From positions 1 to 64,000 of the forward strand of contig JALNLN010000004.1 of NCBI GenBank assembly GCA_023267855.1: a DNA stretch of 64,000 nucleotides. The letters run 5' to 3'. The notes beneath the pieces are model-generated. The model saw nothing but the letters and a program-made list of their open reading frames with translations, was not told the origin of the DNA and searched no databases. Shown here piece by piece: positions 26,166 through 35,169 of this stretch (the first letter of the stretch is position 1; every line of letters starts with the position of its first letter). The position numbers and the translations under genes are program-made. The DNA comes from Candidatus Geocrenenecus dongiae. Its GTDB lineage: Archaea; Thermoproteota; Nitrososphaeria_A; Caldarchaeales; Wolframiiraptoraceae.

Positions 26166-27353
26166 TTATAGTAGAGGTGTTTGTCTATTTTCAACTATGT
26201 TGTTAAAGATTTTTATGAAATCTCTTTCTTTTCCAGATGGTATTATTGCTGAAGCTGCAAAACTATGTCCATCTCCCGTGCCTCCAACTGTTTCTGCGGA
26301 CTTCATTGTAAGTTTAGATGCAGGAGGCATCCTACCAGCCTCTATATACTCACTAAGCTTTCTAGGTGTTCTAACAGATACTTTAACTAACTCATCTTGA
26401 ATTTCTCCTAGACCGGGTATGCTCTTCTCAAAATTCATAAATCCCACCAAATACTTCTCCTGATCTATGATCGACTTATAGGATAACGTAGAACAGAACG
26501 TTCCAATAGTTTTCGATCCAAAACCCTTAAACATGTTTTCTAAGTGAAACCATTGGACGAAGCCTTCAATCTTCAATCTAGTTCTAGAGATATAGTTTAA
26601 AGCTTGGTTAAATTTAGATTTTCTTTCTTCTTCAAGTTTTTCTGCTTCTACGAAATCTATCTTACGTTGTGTGAGGTTTTCTACAGCTTTGTTTGGTCCT
26701 CCCCTATAGTAACCTACACTACCTATTATCGTTAGAGTTGTAGATATCTTGCTCCATGGTTTATCAAGGAAACTTATGTAGTATGATGTTTCCCTGCCTC
26801 TTCTAACTTCAACATCGCCTATCTTTACAGCATCTTCGAGAGGAATTTTATTAAGACTTTCTAGTTCTCCTGGAATCTCGGCGGATCCTACGACTGCCAT
26901 CCAAGCTGATTCTCTCACATCTTCAATATTCTTCATGAGTAAGTATGTTGCCGTCGAGCCACTTACATCACGTTCACCTCTGAAGCCATATAGTTCTGGA
27001 TTGAGATTTACGACATTCTTTGACTCCACCTTCACTGGATCATGGTGGTCTACGATGACTACTCTAGAACCTGACTCTTCAGCTATATTCTTTATCAGAT
27101 CTGCTTTTCCAGAACCAATATCGAGGTAGAGATATCTCTCAAGATTTGTTGAGTGGATAAGTTTTAGTATGGCTGGATGGATCTTCTCAATACATATTAA
27201 CTTGTAGTTTAAGCCAGTTTTCTTTAATGCTGTTACAGCTATCCCTGCAGCACAGAGTCCATCTGCATCATCGTGAAAAACTATACCTACAGTCCCACTC
27301 CAATTCTTAATCTCTTCAGCTACTTCTCTAAGTATTTTAGAGTAAATTTCCAT
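26166..27353 (-). CDS. DHH-family phosphoesterase, RecJ-like
   Basis: The protein has 395 residues. The DHH domain contains FHDDADGLCAAG (motif I), LYLDIGSG (motif II) and VIVDHHDP (motif III, the DHH triad); the C-terminal DHHA1 domain carries VGGTGDGHSFAASA. All metal-binding positions look intact. Archaeal members include the CMG-associated GAN nuclease and RecJ-like single-strand exonucleases. The identity within the family is not resolved by eye. It converges with pantoate kinase and sits near the DNA polymerase gene. Confidence 0.85.
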   Translation of the reverse strand: MEIYSKILREVAEEIKNWSGTVGIVFHDDADGLCAAGIAVTALKKTGLNYKLICIEKIHPAILKLIHSTNLERYLYLDIGSGKADLIKNIAEESGSRVVIVDHHDPVKVESKNVVNLNPELYGFRGERDVSGSTATYLLMKNIEDVRESAWMAVVGSAEIPGELESLNKIPLEDAVKIGDVEVRRGRETSYYISFLDKPWSKISTTLTIIGSVGYYRGGPNKAVENLTQRKIDFVEAEKLEEERKSKFNQALNYISRTRLKIEGFVQWFHLENMFKGFGSKTIGTFCSTLSYKSIIDQEKYLVGFMNFEKSIPGLGEIQDELVKVSVRTPRKLSEYIEAGRMPPASKLTMKSAETVGGTGDGHSFAASAIIPSGKERDFIKIFNNIVENRQTPLL

Positions 27354-27376
27354 ACTTAACCCCCACCTAGAAAATT

Positions 27377-27400
27377 ATCGTTCTTCTAGAAGATAACGAT
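27377..27400. repeat. Nested inverted repeat upstream of the DHH gene
   Basis: ATCGTT (27377-27382) and AACGAT (27395-27400) are reverse complements and enclose the 10-base palindrome CTTCTAGAAG (27383-27392). The element is 24 bases from the DHH gene start and 78 bases before the divergent hydrolase gene. It could be an operator or a hairpin in the DHH leader. Confidence 0.35.
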
Positions 27401-27477
27401 TCTCAGCCAAATTGCAACGATGTTTATTCTTGAGCATACCCATTTATATAATACCCCTACTATCCACATTTTAGAAT

Positions 27478-28320
27478 ATGGTTTCTAAAAGATTGGTATT
27501 GACAGCATTATTAGTGATTATCATCATTTTCTTCACGTACATAGCGGTCTTCACAATCACGACTACTGGACACACGTATCTAAAATTCTCTGAAGAAAAC
27601 TATCAAGGAGTCAAGTTAATCATCTGTGGGCAAAGTTCTTCTCCAAAATCTGTAGTCATAGTCATACATGGGGGACCAGCTTCAAAACAAACTTCTATAG
27701 AGTATTGTAGAAATTTCTATAGTAAGCTAGGGGACCTAAATATAACAGTAGTCTCTTTAGATTATCCTGCAAACTTAACACTTGTAGAAGAGATAGAGCA
27801 GGTGGTGAAGACTATAGAATTTGTGAAGAATAGAATGAAGGTGGATAGAGAAAGTATCTGTGTGGTTGGGAGTAGTAAAGGAGGATATCTAGCATTAATG
27901 TCTGCTGTAAGAGAAGATGTTAAATGTGTAGTAGATGCTTATGGTCCAACAGACTTAGAAGAAATGTTTACATATGCTAGGGGAGAACCTGCCTCCTGGT
28001 CAGAATGGGGAAAATACTACTATAATCTCATAACTTATGTAGAAGAGAATGAGCTGAACCTTACAGTATTGTTAAAAGAAATTTCTCCTATCTACAATGC
28101 TGATAAGATAGATGAAGATGTATTGATAATGCATGGTTTGAGAGATATAGTTGTACCTGTTGAACATAGTTTAAGATTAGTGGAGGAATTTAAAAAACAT
28201 GGTAAAGAAAACTATGAACTAAAACTTTATGAAGATGTGCATGGGTTCCCTCTACTTAAAGATAAGGTTTACCGAGATCTCGTATCTTTCCTTGAAAAAT
28301 CATTAAAGGTTTATGGGTAA
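27478..28320 (+). CDS. Membrane-anchored alpha/beta hydrolase (S9-like peptidase/esterase)
   Basis: The protein has 280 residues. Residues about 5-28 form one hydrophobic segment after a basic start (MVSKRLVL), so it is a signal anchor with the catalytic domain outside. The hydrolase core shows IVIHGGPA (oxyanion region), the nucleophile elbow VVGSSKGGYLA, an Asp in MHGLRDIVVP and a His in YEDVHGFPL: a complete Ser-Asp-His triad. The pattern matches the prolyl oligopeptidase/dienelactone hydrolase clan. Substrate unknown. Its stop is 1 base before the end of the convergent DNA polymerase gene. Confidence 0.83.
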   Translation: MVSKRLVLTALLVIIIIFFTYIAVFTITTTGHTYLKFSEENYQGVKLIICGQSSSPKSVVIVIHGGPASKQTSIEYCRNFYSKLGDLNITVVSLDYPANLTLVEEIEQVVKTIEFVKNRMKVDRESICVVGSSKGGYLALMSAVREDVKCVVDAYGPTDLEEMFTYARGEPASWSEWGKYYYNLITYVEENELNLTVLLKEISPIYNADKIDEDVLIMHGLRDIVVPVEHSLRLVEEFKKHGKENYELKLYEDVHGFPLLKDKVYRDLVSFLEKSLKVYG

Positions 28321-28321
28321 G

Positions 28322-30613
28322 TTAGAAGAAATCCATAAGAGAAGTTCCCCCAATACTCTTCAATTCCTCTATCTTTACTCCAAGTGGTTCTAGTACACGT
28401 AGACATGCGGGAGCGACTTGCTTCTCTATATAATAATCCCAGTCCACTTCTTCAGGATGAACTTTGAAGTATGGTTTAGCTCTTTTATAGAGCGGCCCAC
28501 TACCTTTCACTATTATGTATCCTACCTTATCTCCAGGTTGTATCTTCCATCCCTCCTGTACTAATTGACGTGCAACGTTTACGTGAGGTTGGGTTGCTTC
28601 ATACTCATCTAGAGACCTAGTTATCTGTTTCCATATTATGAGTTTTCTTAATTCTACTTCTCTATTAATAAGTTTCTTGATGTAGTTCTTGGAGATTTTC
28701 AATGCTTCATGAACATTGCCTGTTTCAAGTAGAGTCTTCACTGTATCTCTTTGAGCTTCTCTAGCTATGTAGCTCCAATCTCCTCTAACAGCTTCCAGTC
28801 CAACTATATCTATTATAGATTCTGAGGTTATTCCAGCATACTTCTTCTTCGCTTCTGTAAAGATCACCATCTTGTAGATCTTTTCTAGTTTCGCTTCTAG
28901 TCCTAAGTCTTCTTCTATCCATTTTAAGAACTTCTCGATTTTTCCAGTGTAGTTTTGGAGGAATAGAGAATCTGTATCAGAATATATTACCTTCATACCT
29001 AGTTCTGAAGCTTTCTTCATAGACTCCATTATAACATGTCTACCCCAACTCGTAGTTGCTTCAGCTACTTCTCTAGTATACCAGCGAGCTCCAGCCCACC
29101 CAGTGTACCCGTAGATAGCATTAGAGATAACTTTTATAGCTCTCTGTCTAGCATCTAAAACTCTTGCTTCAGTAGAGTTAGGATCAAGTGTTCTGAGCTT
29201 CTGCTGTATTTTTCTTCTTTCTTCTATCAATGTTTTTAGAGCACGTGGTAGGAAGCCTTCAGGCTCTTTCTTAAATCTATAGTTGTTTGGAGAAACGTAT
29301 TCTCCATCATCTGATAATGTATCAAATGAGATATTGTATTTTATCATGAGGCTAGGATACATTGATCTAAAGTCTACTACGGCAACATCTTTGTGGAGAC
29401 CCGGTTCTGGAGATTTCACTAATCCTCCAACATACGGTGTGGGTGTTATTTCAGGTTTCTTAGGTATAAGCTCGCCGAGTTCTACAGCTAGATACATTAA
29501 ATAATTCTCAACTCTAAAACCTGTTGAAGCTGTTAAAACATAGTCAGCAGGAATCCCCGTCAACTCGCTAAGACTGAAAATATATTCTTTTAAAACTTCA
29601 AAACATTTCAGTAAGGCTTCAGCCTTCTGCATAGAGTATTTCTTAACTCTTTCAGGATTCTTCTTCCATGTCTCCGCTACTTCCCATTCTTCTACTGTAT
29701 CTAATTCTAGTTTAAGCCCTAGATAGTCTACAAACTCTTCAAGTGTTTCTACCGTTAATTCAGGTATGTCTTTAGCCATGTCTTCTAGATCTATGTTTAT
29801 CCTACCTCTTATAGAGACATGTCCATGAATACTTGTATGTGGTTCAGAAGATAGTCTTCCTATGGTTAATCTTAATCCATGTCTTCTCGCTCTTTCTTGA
29901 AGATAATTCCAATGTAATCTATTTGATGAGAAGCTGACGAAAACGTCTGGATCATCTCTCTCAACAATCTCTACAAATTCTCTAAGAATTTTCTTTTCAT
30001 CTCCTGAAAGCTGTATCTTCTCTCCAGAAGAAGTTATAAGAGAGATCAGTATAACTGGATCTCTTTCAGGTCTAGGAGAACCAGCTTCAGAATAATATAC
30101 AAAATCTAGAGACATTATCTTAAGAGGCGGAAGTGTAGATACGCCAGCATATTCCACCTTATCTGTTTCAATTATCTTCAATGACCCTTGTTCTTTAAAC
30201 ATACTTTCATGGACTATTATATCACCCGAAGGCTTAACTCTGTTCTCCAGCAAGAACTTTATAGAAGGTCTAACGTCTTCTTCATAGACTTCAACATTCT
30301 TCATGTTCTTAATAATCTTCTTTGCAATTGACTCAACATCTTCTACGTTAACGTATACTTTAACTGCTTTCACAGACCTGCCCCTAATCTTTCTCGATAC
30401 TTCTTCAACTCGATATCCATGTGTTTTCAAGAATGCTACGATCTCTTCTACAACGTCTCCAACTATGTAAAAATTTGGAGAATATTCTTTCTTCACTACA
30501 TATGTTTCTCCGAGACTATCTTTACACCACAGCCATGCTATGGGTTTACCATCTTCAATTTCTAGAGCTATATCTAGTAGCCAAAGCTGCCTAACCATCT
30601 CTACAGATAACAA
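28322..30613 (-). CDS. polB: Family B DNA polymerase with substituted exonuclease motifs
   Basis: The protein has 763 residues. Polymerase motifs are intact: DFRSMYPS (414-421), KVISNAIYG (494-502) and YSDTDS (544-549). The 3'-5' exonuclease domain is present by length and alignment but its acidic residues are gone: Exo I reads LDFVYY (170-174 region, canonical D-x-E, here D170-F-V172), Exo II reads FSSNRLH (228-234, canonical YNxxxFD, here His234) and Exo III reads YSMQK (326-330, canonical YxxxD, here Lys330). The C-terminal SLMDFF resembles a PCNA-binding PIP box lacking its Gln. It should polymerise but not proofread. A small unknown gene lies 43 bases upstream. Confidence 0.93.
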   Translation of the reverse strand: MLSVEMVRQLWLLDIALEIEDGKPIAWLWCKDSLGETYVVKKEYSPNFYIVGDVVEEIVAFLKTHGYRVEEVSRKIRGRSVKAVKVYVNVEDVESIAKKIIKNMKNVEVYEEDVRPSIKFLLENRVKPSGDIIVHESMFKEQGSLKIIETDKVEYAGVSTLPPLKIMSLDFVYYSEAGSPRPERDPVILISLITSSGEKIQLSGDEKKILREFVEIVERDDPDVFVSFSSNRLHWNYLQERARRHGLRLTIGRLSSEPHTSIHGHVSIRGRINIDLEDMAKDIPELTVETLEEFVDYLGLKLELDTVEEWEVAETWKKNPERVKKYSMQKAEALLKCFEVLKEYIFSLSELTGIPADYVLTASTGFRVENYLMYLAVELGELIPKKPEITPTPYVGGLVKSPEPGLHKDVAVVDFRSMYPSLMIKYNISFDTLSDDGEYVSPNNYRFKKEPEGFLPRALKTLIEERRKIQQKLRTLDPNSTEARVLDARQRAIKVISNAIYGYTGWAGARWYTREVAEATTSWGRHVIMESMKKASELGMKVIYSDTDSLFLQNYTGKIEKFLKWIEEDLGLEAKLEKIYKMVIFTEAKKKYAGITSESIIDIVGLEAVRGDWSYIAREAQRDTVKTLLETGNVHEALKISKNYIKKLINREVELRKLIIWKQITRSLDEYEATQPHVNVARQLVQEGWKIQPGDKVGYIIVKGSGPLYKRAKPYFKVHPEEVDWDYYIEKQVAPACLRVLEPLGVKIEELKSIGGTSLMDFF

Positions 30614-30656
30614 TCATTCAGTAGTTGTTAAGTGTTTTACTACTGCTACTGGAGAT

Positions 30657-30962
30657 TTATATATCTAGGTTTGTTTCTTTAATCTTTATCAATGGTATAG
30701 TTACATCGTTAGGTTCCGTAGATAGTTCGTCGCCAAATTTAATTTTCCCTGTAAATCTATTTAGATGTACAAACTTGTTTTTCGGAATTTCTTCAAGTCT
30801 ACAATAGTATATTACTGGAATTGTAGATGCTAGAGGTTGTAGGAATATGAATGCAGTCTTCTTCTCAACATCTAAGTTGATTAATGGTATTGGCATAACG
30901 GAACTGATGAGTACTAGTTCCTCGAAACTTCTAGTCTCTATCTTTATGTTCTCTACAACCAT
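30657..30962 (-). CDS. Hypothetical 101-residue protein upstream of polB
   Basis: The protein starts MVVENIKIETRSFEELVL and is predicted to be mostly beta strand, with no Cys pairs or membrane segment. Hydrophobic stretches (LVLISSVMPIPLINLD; AFIFLQPLASTIPVIYYC) alternate with charged turns. It is on the same strand as polB, whose start follows 43 bases later, so they may be one transcript. I do not recognise a family. Its proximity raises the possibility of a polymerase accessory factor, but nothing in the sequence shows this. Confidence 0.55.
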   Translation of the reverse strand: MVVENIKIETRSFEELVLISSVMPIPLINLDVEKKTAFIFLQPLASTIPVIYYCRLEEIPKNKFVHLNRFTGKIKFGDELSTEPNDVTIPLIKIKETNLDI

Positions 30963-31017
30963 AATTATCCTCAGGAAAGAATTGACTACTACCTAATATT
31001 TCTCTCTTTCCCAATTC

Positions 31018-31728
31018 CTAGTCTATGTTTGAGAATGGAGGATAAGTTTTGATAACCTTAGAGACTTCTTCTAGATCTTTATGGCTATCTATACTAGACC
31101 AGAAGTAGTCAGAGAATAATACTGCTTTAAGTCTACCCTCTTCAGCTAATTTCGGAAAAGCGGTCTTCTCGATATCGCCCTTTTCTGGAAGATAATCGAA
31201 GATAGATTTGTTGAAGAAGTATATTCCAGCATTTATCCAGTAATCTCTTATTATAGGTTTCTCCACGAACGATCTTATAATCATGCTCTCTTTATCAAAT
31301 TCTACTATACCGTAAGGTGATGGAAGAGGGACTAAAGATAAGACTCCAACAGCATCCTGCAATTCAGTTCTACAAAGATTGCTAAGATCTATGTTTGTTA
31401 AGATATCTCCATTTAAGACTATGAATTTCTCAGAATCCTCAAGTAGATTTTTAGTATTCCTCAGAGCTCCCCCAGTTCCTAGAGGTTCTTCTTCTATAGC
31501 ATAAGATATGCTAACGTTAAGCCTACTTCCATCTCCGAATACATTTCTTATCTTCTCCCATAGATATCCTACCGCTAAAACTATATCTCTAAATCCATGA
31601 TACCTTAACCAAATTATCTGCCATTCCAATATAGGTTTACCGGCTACATCTAGTAAAGGCTTAGGGATTTTCTCTGTTAAAGGTCTTAGTCTTTTACCTA
31701 AACCTCCAGCCAGAATAATAGCTTTCAT
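31018..31728 (-). CDS. Sugar nucleotidyltransferase (GlmU/RmlA-like N-terminal type)
   Basis: The protein has 236 residues from ATG 31728, giving MKAIILAGGLGKRLRPLTEKIPKPLL, the pyrophosphorylase signature split over the first 26 residues. A longer frame to 31773 adds 15 hydrophobic residues that the family does not have. Downstream blocks FIVLNGDIL, SPYGIVEFD, FVEKP and NAGIYFF are as expected. It transfers a nucleotidyl group to a sugar 1-phosphate. There is no C-terminal hexapeptide domain. An acyltransferase with such repeats is encoded at 35170, but not next to it. Confidence 0.9.
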   Translation of the reverse strand: MKAIILAGGLGKRLRPLTEKIPKPLLDVAGKPILEWQIIWLRYHGFRDIVLAVGYLWEKIRNVFGDGSRLNVSISYAIEEEPLGTGGALRNTKNLLEDSEKFIVLNGDILTNIDLSNLCRTELQDAVGVLSLVPLPSPYGIVEFDKESMIIRSFVEKPIIRDYWINAGIYFFNKSIFDYLPEKGDIEKTAFPKLAEEGRLKAVLFSDYFWSSIDSHKDLEEVSKVIKTYPPFSNID

Positions 31729-31856
31729 CTTACAGATAGAGATAGCATCAAGAGCAAATATTAGTATTAACACTATGCATTATCTGAAGGGGATGTATTT
31801 TAGATGTTGAAGATTAAGGTTTTTATATTTTATTCTTATGGTAGATCAAAGGAAGA

Positions 31857-33659
31857 ATGTTGGAAAATAAGACATTGAAGATATACAATTCACTTACAAG
31901 AGAGATTGAAGAATTTCGTCCAGCACGTGGAAGAAAAATTTTCATGTATGTTTGTGGTCCAACAGTCTACGATTACATGCATCTAGGCCACATGAAAACA
32001 TATGTATTTTATGATGTCTTGGCCAGATACCTCTCCTATAAAGGATTTACAGTATACTTCTTGATGAATATCACAGACGTAGATGATAAGATTATCAATA
32101 GAGCTATTGAGAGAAGAATAATAGTAAGTTTAAGTAAATCTGAAAAGAAAGTTGGAGAACTTATAGGAGAGTTCCAAGTAGGATTTGAGTATATTAGAGA
32201 TCGGATTATAGAATTGATAAAATCAGGATACGTAGAATTGTATGGACATCCAGAGATGAGAGATGAATTGATAAGACTGGAGAGAAATATTCTGCAAGCA
32301 GATGAAGAAGAAAGAAAGCGTTATGAAGAGATGTATGAGAATTTGAAGAGATGGATAAGAGAAGATAGTTTAGTGAAGATTACGTCTGCAGGTGTAAAGG
32401 TTGTAGAAGAGATAGAAGCAAATAATCTTAAGCTTGACCCAATAGGCTTAGCTAGAGAATTTGAAAAATACTTTAAGGAAGATTTAGAAAAACTCGGAAT
32501 TAACACTATAACGATGTTTGCGAGAGCGAGCGAGTTCATAGATGAGATAGTAGAACTTGCATCAAAACTTATAGAGAAAGGCTACGCATACGATACACCA
32601 ACAGCACTATACTTCGATTCATCAAAATTCAAAGAATATGGAAAACTATCTGGTGTAGATCCAGAGAGAGAGTACAGAGTACATAGAATAGAACCAGATC
32701 CAAATAAGAAGAATGATGCAGACTGGGCTCTATGGAGAAAGATAAGAGAAGGATATCCGAAAGAGCCTGCTTGGAATTCTCCCTGGGGCTTAGGTAGACC
32801 TGGGTGGCATATTGAAGATACAACGATAATTATTGAGATGCTTGGAGATCAGATAGATATTCATGGTGGAGCTAAAGAATTAATGTTTCCCCATCATGAA
32901 GCAGAGATAGCTCAAGCGGAAGCATATACAGATGTGAAGCCGTGTGTGAGATACTGGGTACACACAGATGTATTAACAGTAAATGGTAAGAAGATGTCCA
33001 AATCTCTTGGAAACTATATAACTGTAAGAGATGCTTTAAAAATCTTCGATCCAGAAGTCTTAAGATACTGGGTTCTCCTCACGAGATATAGACATAGAAT
33101 GGATTTAAGATTACCCTTTGATCCAGATCCACTAAACCCCATCAAGCCAGAACACCTTCTCGAAACACCTATAAAACAAGCTGAACAAGGATTAGAAAGA
33201 CTATACAACGTTATACGTTATGCTTCATCTATGCCTAGAGATGAAAGATATGATGAAGATTCAAAAAAAATTGAAGAAGAACTAGAATTAATGAAAGAAA
33301 GAATTCTAGAAGCATTAGATAATGATATAGATACTGCTAGAGCATTAGCAGAACTCCATGAATATGCAACAAAATTCTTCAAGTACTGTCAAGAAAGAAA
33401 AACAATAAACATGCAGGTAGCAGAAAAAACGATCAAAGTATTTAGAGAGATCGGAAGCATACTTGGCATACTACAGAAAGACCTAGAAAAGATAAGTGAT
33501 GAGAAAGTTAAAGAATTAATAAAACTAATCGTAGGCATCAGAGAGAAGTTGAGAAAGAATAAACAATATGAGCTTGCTGATGAAATACGTCAAAAACTCA
33601 AAGAAATAGGCATAATACTTGAAGATACACCTCAAGGTACACTGGTTCACATAACTTAA
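31857..33659 (+). CDS. cysS: Cysteinyl-tRNA synthetase with a large insertion
   Basis: The protein has 600 residues against about 460-480 for the family. The class I signatures are present: HLGH (42-45) and KKMSKS (378-383). Extra sequence of about 110 residues (roughly 86-197, Lys/Glu-rich helices) separates NITDVDDKII from the LAREFEKYFKEDL block that normally follows closely. Zinc ligands are Cys33 and His346/347 with the downstream Glu, but the usual Cys of WHIEC is Asp321 here (GWHIEDTT). It charges tRNA-Cys. It stands alone, divergent from the sugar nucleotidyltransferase. Confidence 0.94.
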   Translation: MLENKTLKIYNSLTREIEEFRPARGRKIFMYVCGPTVYDYMHLGHMKTYVFYDVLARYLSYKGFTVYFLMNITDVDDKIINRAIERRIIVSLSKSEKKVGELIGEFQVGFEYIRDRIIELIKSGYVELYGHPEMRDELIRLERNILQADEEERKRYEEMYENLKRWIREDSLVKITSAGVKVVEEIEANNLKLDPIGLAREFEKYFKEDLEKLGINTITMFARASEFIDEIVELASKLIEKGYAYDTPTALYFDSSKFKEYGKLSGVDPEREYRVHRIEPDPNKKNDADWALWRKIREGYPKEPAWNSPWGLGRPGWHIEDTTIIIEMLGDQIDIHGGAKELMFPHHEAEIAQAEAYTDVKPCVRYWVHTDVLTVNGKKMSKSLGNYITVRDALKIFDPEVLRYWVLLTRYRHRMDLRLPFDPDPLNPIKPEHLLETPIKQAEQGLERLYNVIRYASSMPRDERYDEDSKKIEEELELMKERILEALDNDIDTARALAELHEYATKFFKYCQERKTINMQVAEKTIKVFREIGSILGILQKDLEKISDEKVKELIKLIVGIREKLRKNKQYELADEIRQKLKEIGIILEDTPQGTLVHIT

Positions 33660-33788
33660 CAAGAAAACTAACTAACCAGACAATATATATTAAGAAACAT
33701 TTCTCTGAGAATATCATAAAGGTGTTATAAAGAAAAATTTAAATATAGGTAAAAACATAAATCTAATCAGGAGGCAAGATTAATATTT

Positions 33789-33842
33789 ATGTTAAAGTTT
33801 TTCGTAAAATTTGATATAAGGTTTTTGCTGGAGGTGGTCTAG
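33789..33842 (+). CDS. Possible 17-residue leader peptide ahead of TFB
   Basis: ATG 33789 opens a frame of 17 residues (MLKFFVKFDIRFLLEVV) that stops at TAG 33840-33842, directly abutting the TFB ATG. AGGAGG occurs at 33769-33774, 14 bases before this ATG, and the frame itself covers the TFB Shine-Dalgarno site (GGAGGTGG, 33830-33837). Translation of the peptide would therefore affect TFB initiation. The peptide may equally be fortuitous. Confidence 0.25.
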   Translation: MLKFFVKFDIRFLLEVV

Positions 33843-34784
33843 ATGGCCAAAGTTTGGAAAGAAGGAATGATATGTCCTGAATGTGGTAACGATGTTCTAG
33901 TCCATGATCCGAGAACAGGAGAGATAACATGCCCGAGCTGTGGATACGTAGTACTAGAGAGAGATATTGATAGAGGTCCTGAATGGAGGAATATAGATGA
34001 AGAAGAAGAGAGTAGGAGTAGAGTTGGAGCACCACTCTCTATAATGTACCGTGATCACGGACTATCAACAGTAATTAACAAGATAGATGAAGATGCTACA
34101 GGTAGAAGACTACCTAAAGAAACTAGAGAGAAGCTACTTAGATTAAAGAAGCTAGATGCAACAAGTCAGGTAGATGCTTCTGAAGCTAGAAATCTACAAC
34201 AAGCAGTGAATATTCTTCAGATATATGTCGATAAACTTCACTTAAGTCAAGCAATCGCTGAAAAAGCTATGCTCATATATAGGAAAGCATTAAAAGAAGG
34301 ACTTGTTAGAGGTAGGAGTATTAGATCCATTATGGCTGCAGCCGTTTATGCAGCATGTAGAGCTATGGGTGCACCAAGAGATTTAAGAGAACTAGAAAAA
34401 GCGTATCCAGTAGTTAAGAGAAAAACTATTGCACAAGGATATAGATTACTACTCAAACACTTAAGATTGAAAGTTCCAGTAGTTGATCCAGCAATATATT
34501 TGAGTAAGATTGCTTCAAAAGTTGGACTTGATCAAAGAACAGTTCAAGAAGCTTTAAGAATACTTCAAGAAGCTACTAAGAGAGGCGCAACTGTTGGAAA
34601 AGATCCTGTCGGCATAGCTGCTGCAGCACTCTACATGGCTTGTCAAGAAACAACACAAAATATAACTCAGAAAGATATTGCTAGAGCTGCAGGAGTAACA
34701 GAAGTTACAGTTAGGAATAGGTTTAAAGGTCTTAAAGAAATTCTCGAAGGCCGTCCAGCGGTTGCTAATCAATCTACAAGCTAG
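33843..34784 (+). CDS. tfb: Transcription initiation factor B (TFB)
   Basis: The protein has 313 residues. An N-terminal zinc ribbon has Cys11, Cys14, Cys30 and Cys33 (CPECG...CPSCG); the B-reader follows with RGPEWRNID. Two cyclin repeats occupy about 110-200 (RGRSIRSIMAAAVYAACR) and 205-300 (GKDPVGIAAAALYMAC), the last with the BRE-contacting helix-turn-helix DIARAAGVTEVTVRNRF. It recruits RNA polymerase to TBP-bound promoters. All parts are intact. The GGAGGTGG site lies 5 bases before the ATG. Confidence 0.97.
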   Translation: MAKVWKEGMICPECGNDVLVHDPRTGEITCPSCGYVVLERDIDRGPEWRNIDEEEESRSRVGAPLSIMYRDHGLSTVINKIDEDATGRRLPKETREKLLRLKKLDATSQVDASEARNLQQAVNILQIYVDKLHLSQAIAEKAMLIYRKALKEGLVRGRSIRSIMAAAVYAACRAMGAPRDLRELEKAYPVVKRKTIAQGYRLLLKHLRLKVPVVDPAIYLSKIASKVGLDQRTVQEALRILQEATKRGATVGKDPVGIAAAALYMACQETTQNITQKDIARAAGVTEVTVRNRFKGLKEILEGRPAVANQSTS

Positions 34785-34789
34785 CTTTA

Positions 34790-35098
34790 CTAAACGATCT
34801 CGATGTTCTCTTCAGAATGGCCCATCTCTAGTAATATTTCTCTAACTTTATCCCTATGATCTCCTTGAAGCATTATCGTACCATTCTTGACTGTTCCACC
34901 TGATGCACACACAGACTTTAATCTACGTGCTAACTGTGCCAGTTCATTCTTATCTCCATCTAGACCTTCAATAATAGTTACAGGTCTACCCCACTTCCTA
35001 GTTTCAAGTTTTATCTTGATTCTTTGCTGCTCTCTACTTATAGTTTTACATACACATATTGTTTTGGGTAACCCACAAACGGGGCAGACTTCTACCAT
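34790..35098 (-). CDS. Translation initiation factor aIF1 (SUI1 family)
   Basis: The protein has 102 residues. An N-terminal zinc-binding segment CPVCGLPKTICVC is followed by the SUI1 fold with KIKLETRKWGRPVTIIEGLD, LARRLKSVCASGGTVKNG and the QGDHRDKVREIL helix. It governs start-codon selection on the small subunit. It converges on TFB, with 5 bases between their stops. Confidence 0.95.
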   Translation of the reverse strand: MVEVCPVCGLPKTICVCKTISREQQRIKIKLETRKWGRPVTIIEGLDGDKNELAQLARRLKSVCASGGTVKNGTIMLQGDHRDKVREILLEMGHSEENIEIV

Positions 35099-35169
35099 TA
35101 CCTACCTCCTTTCTGCAAAATGCTAATTATCTTGGAGTTATATAAGTATTTGCTGATAAAAATATTTGT

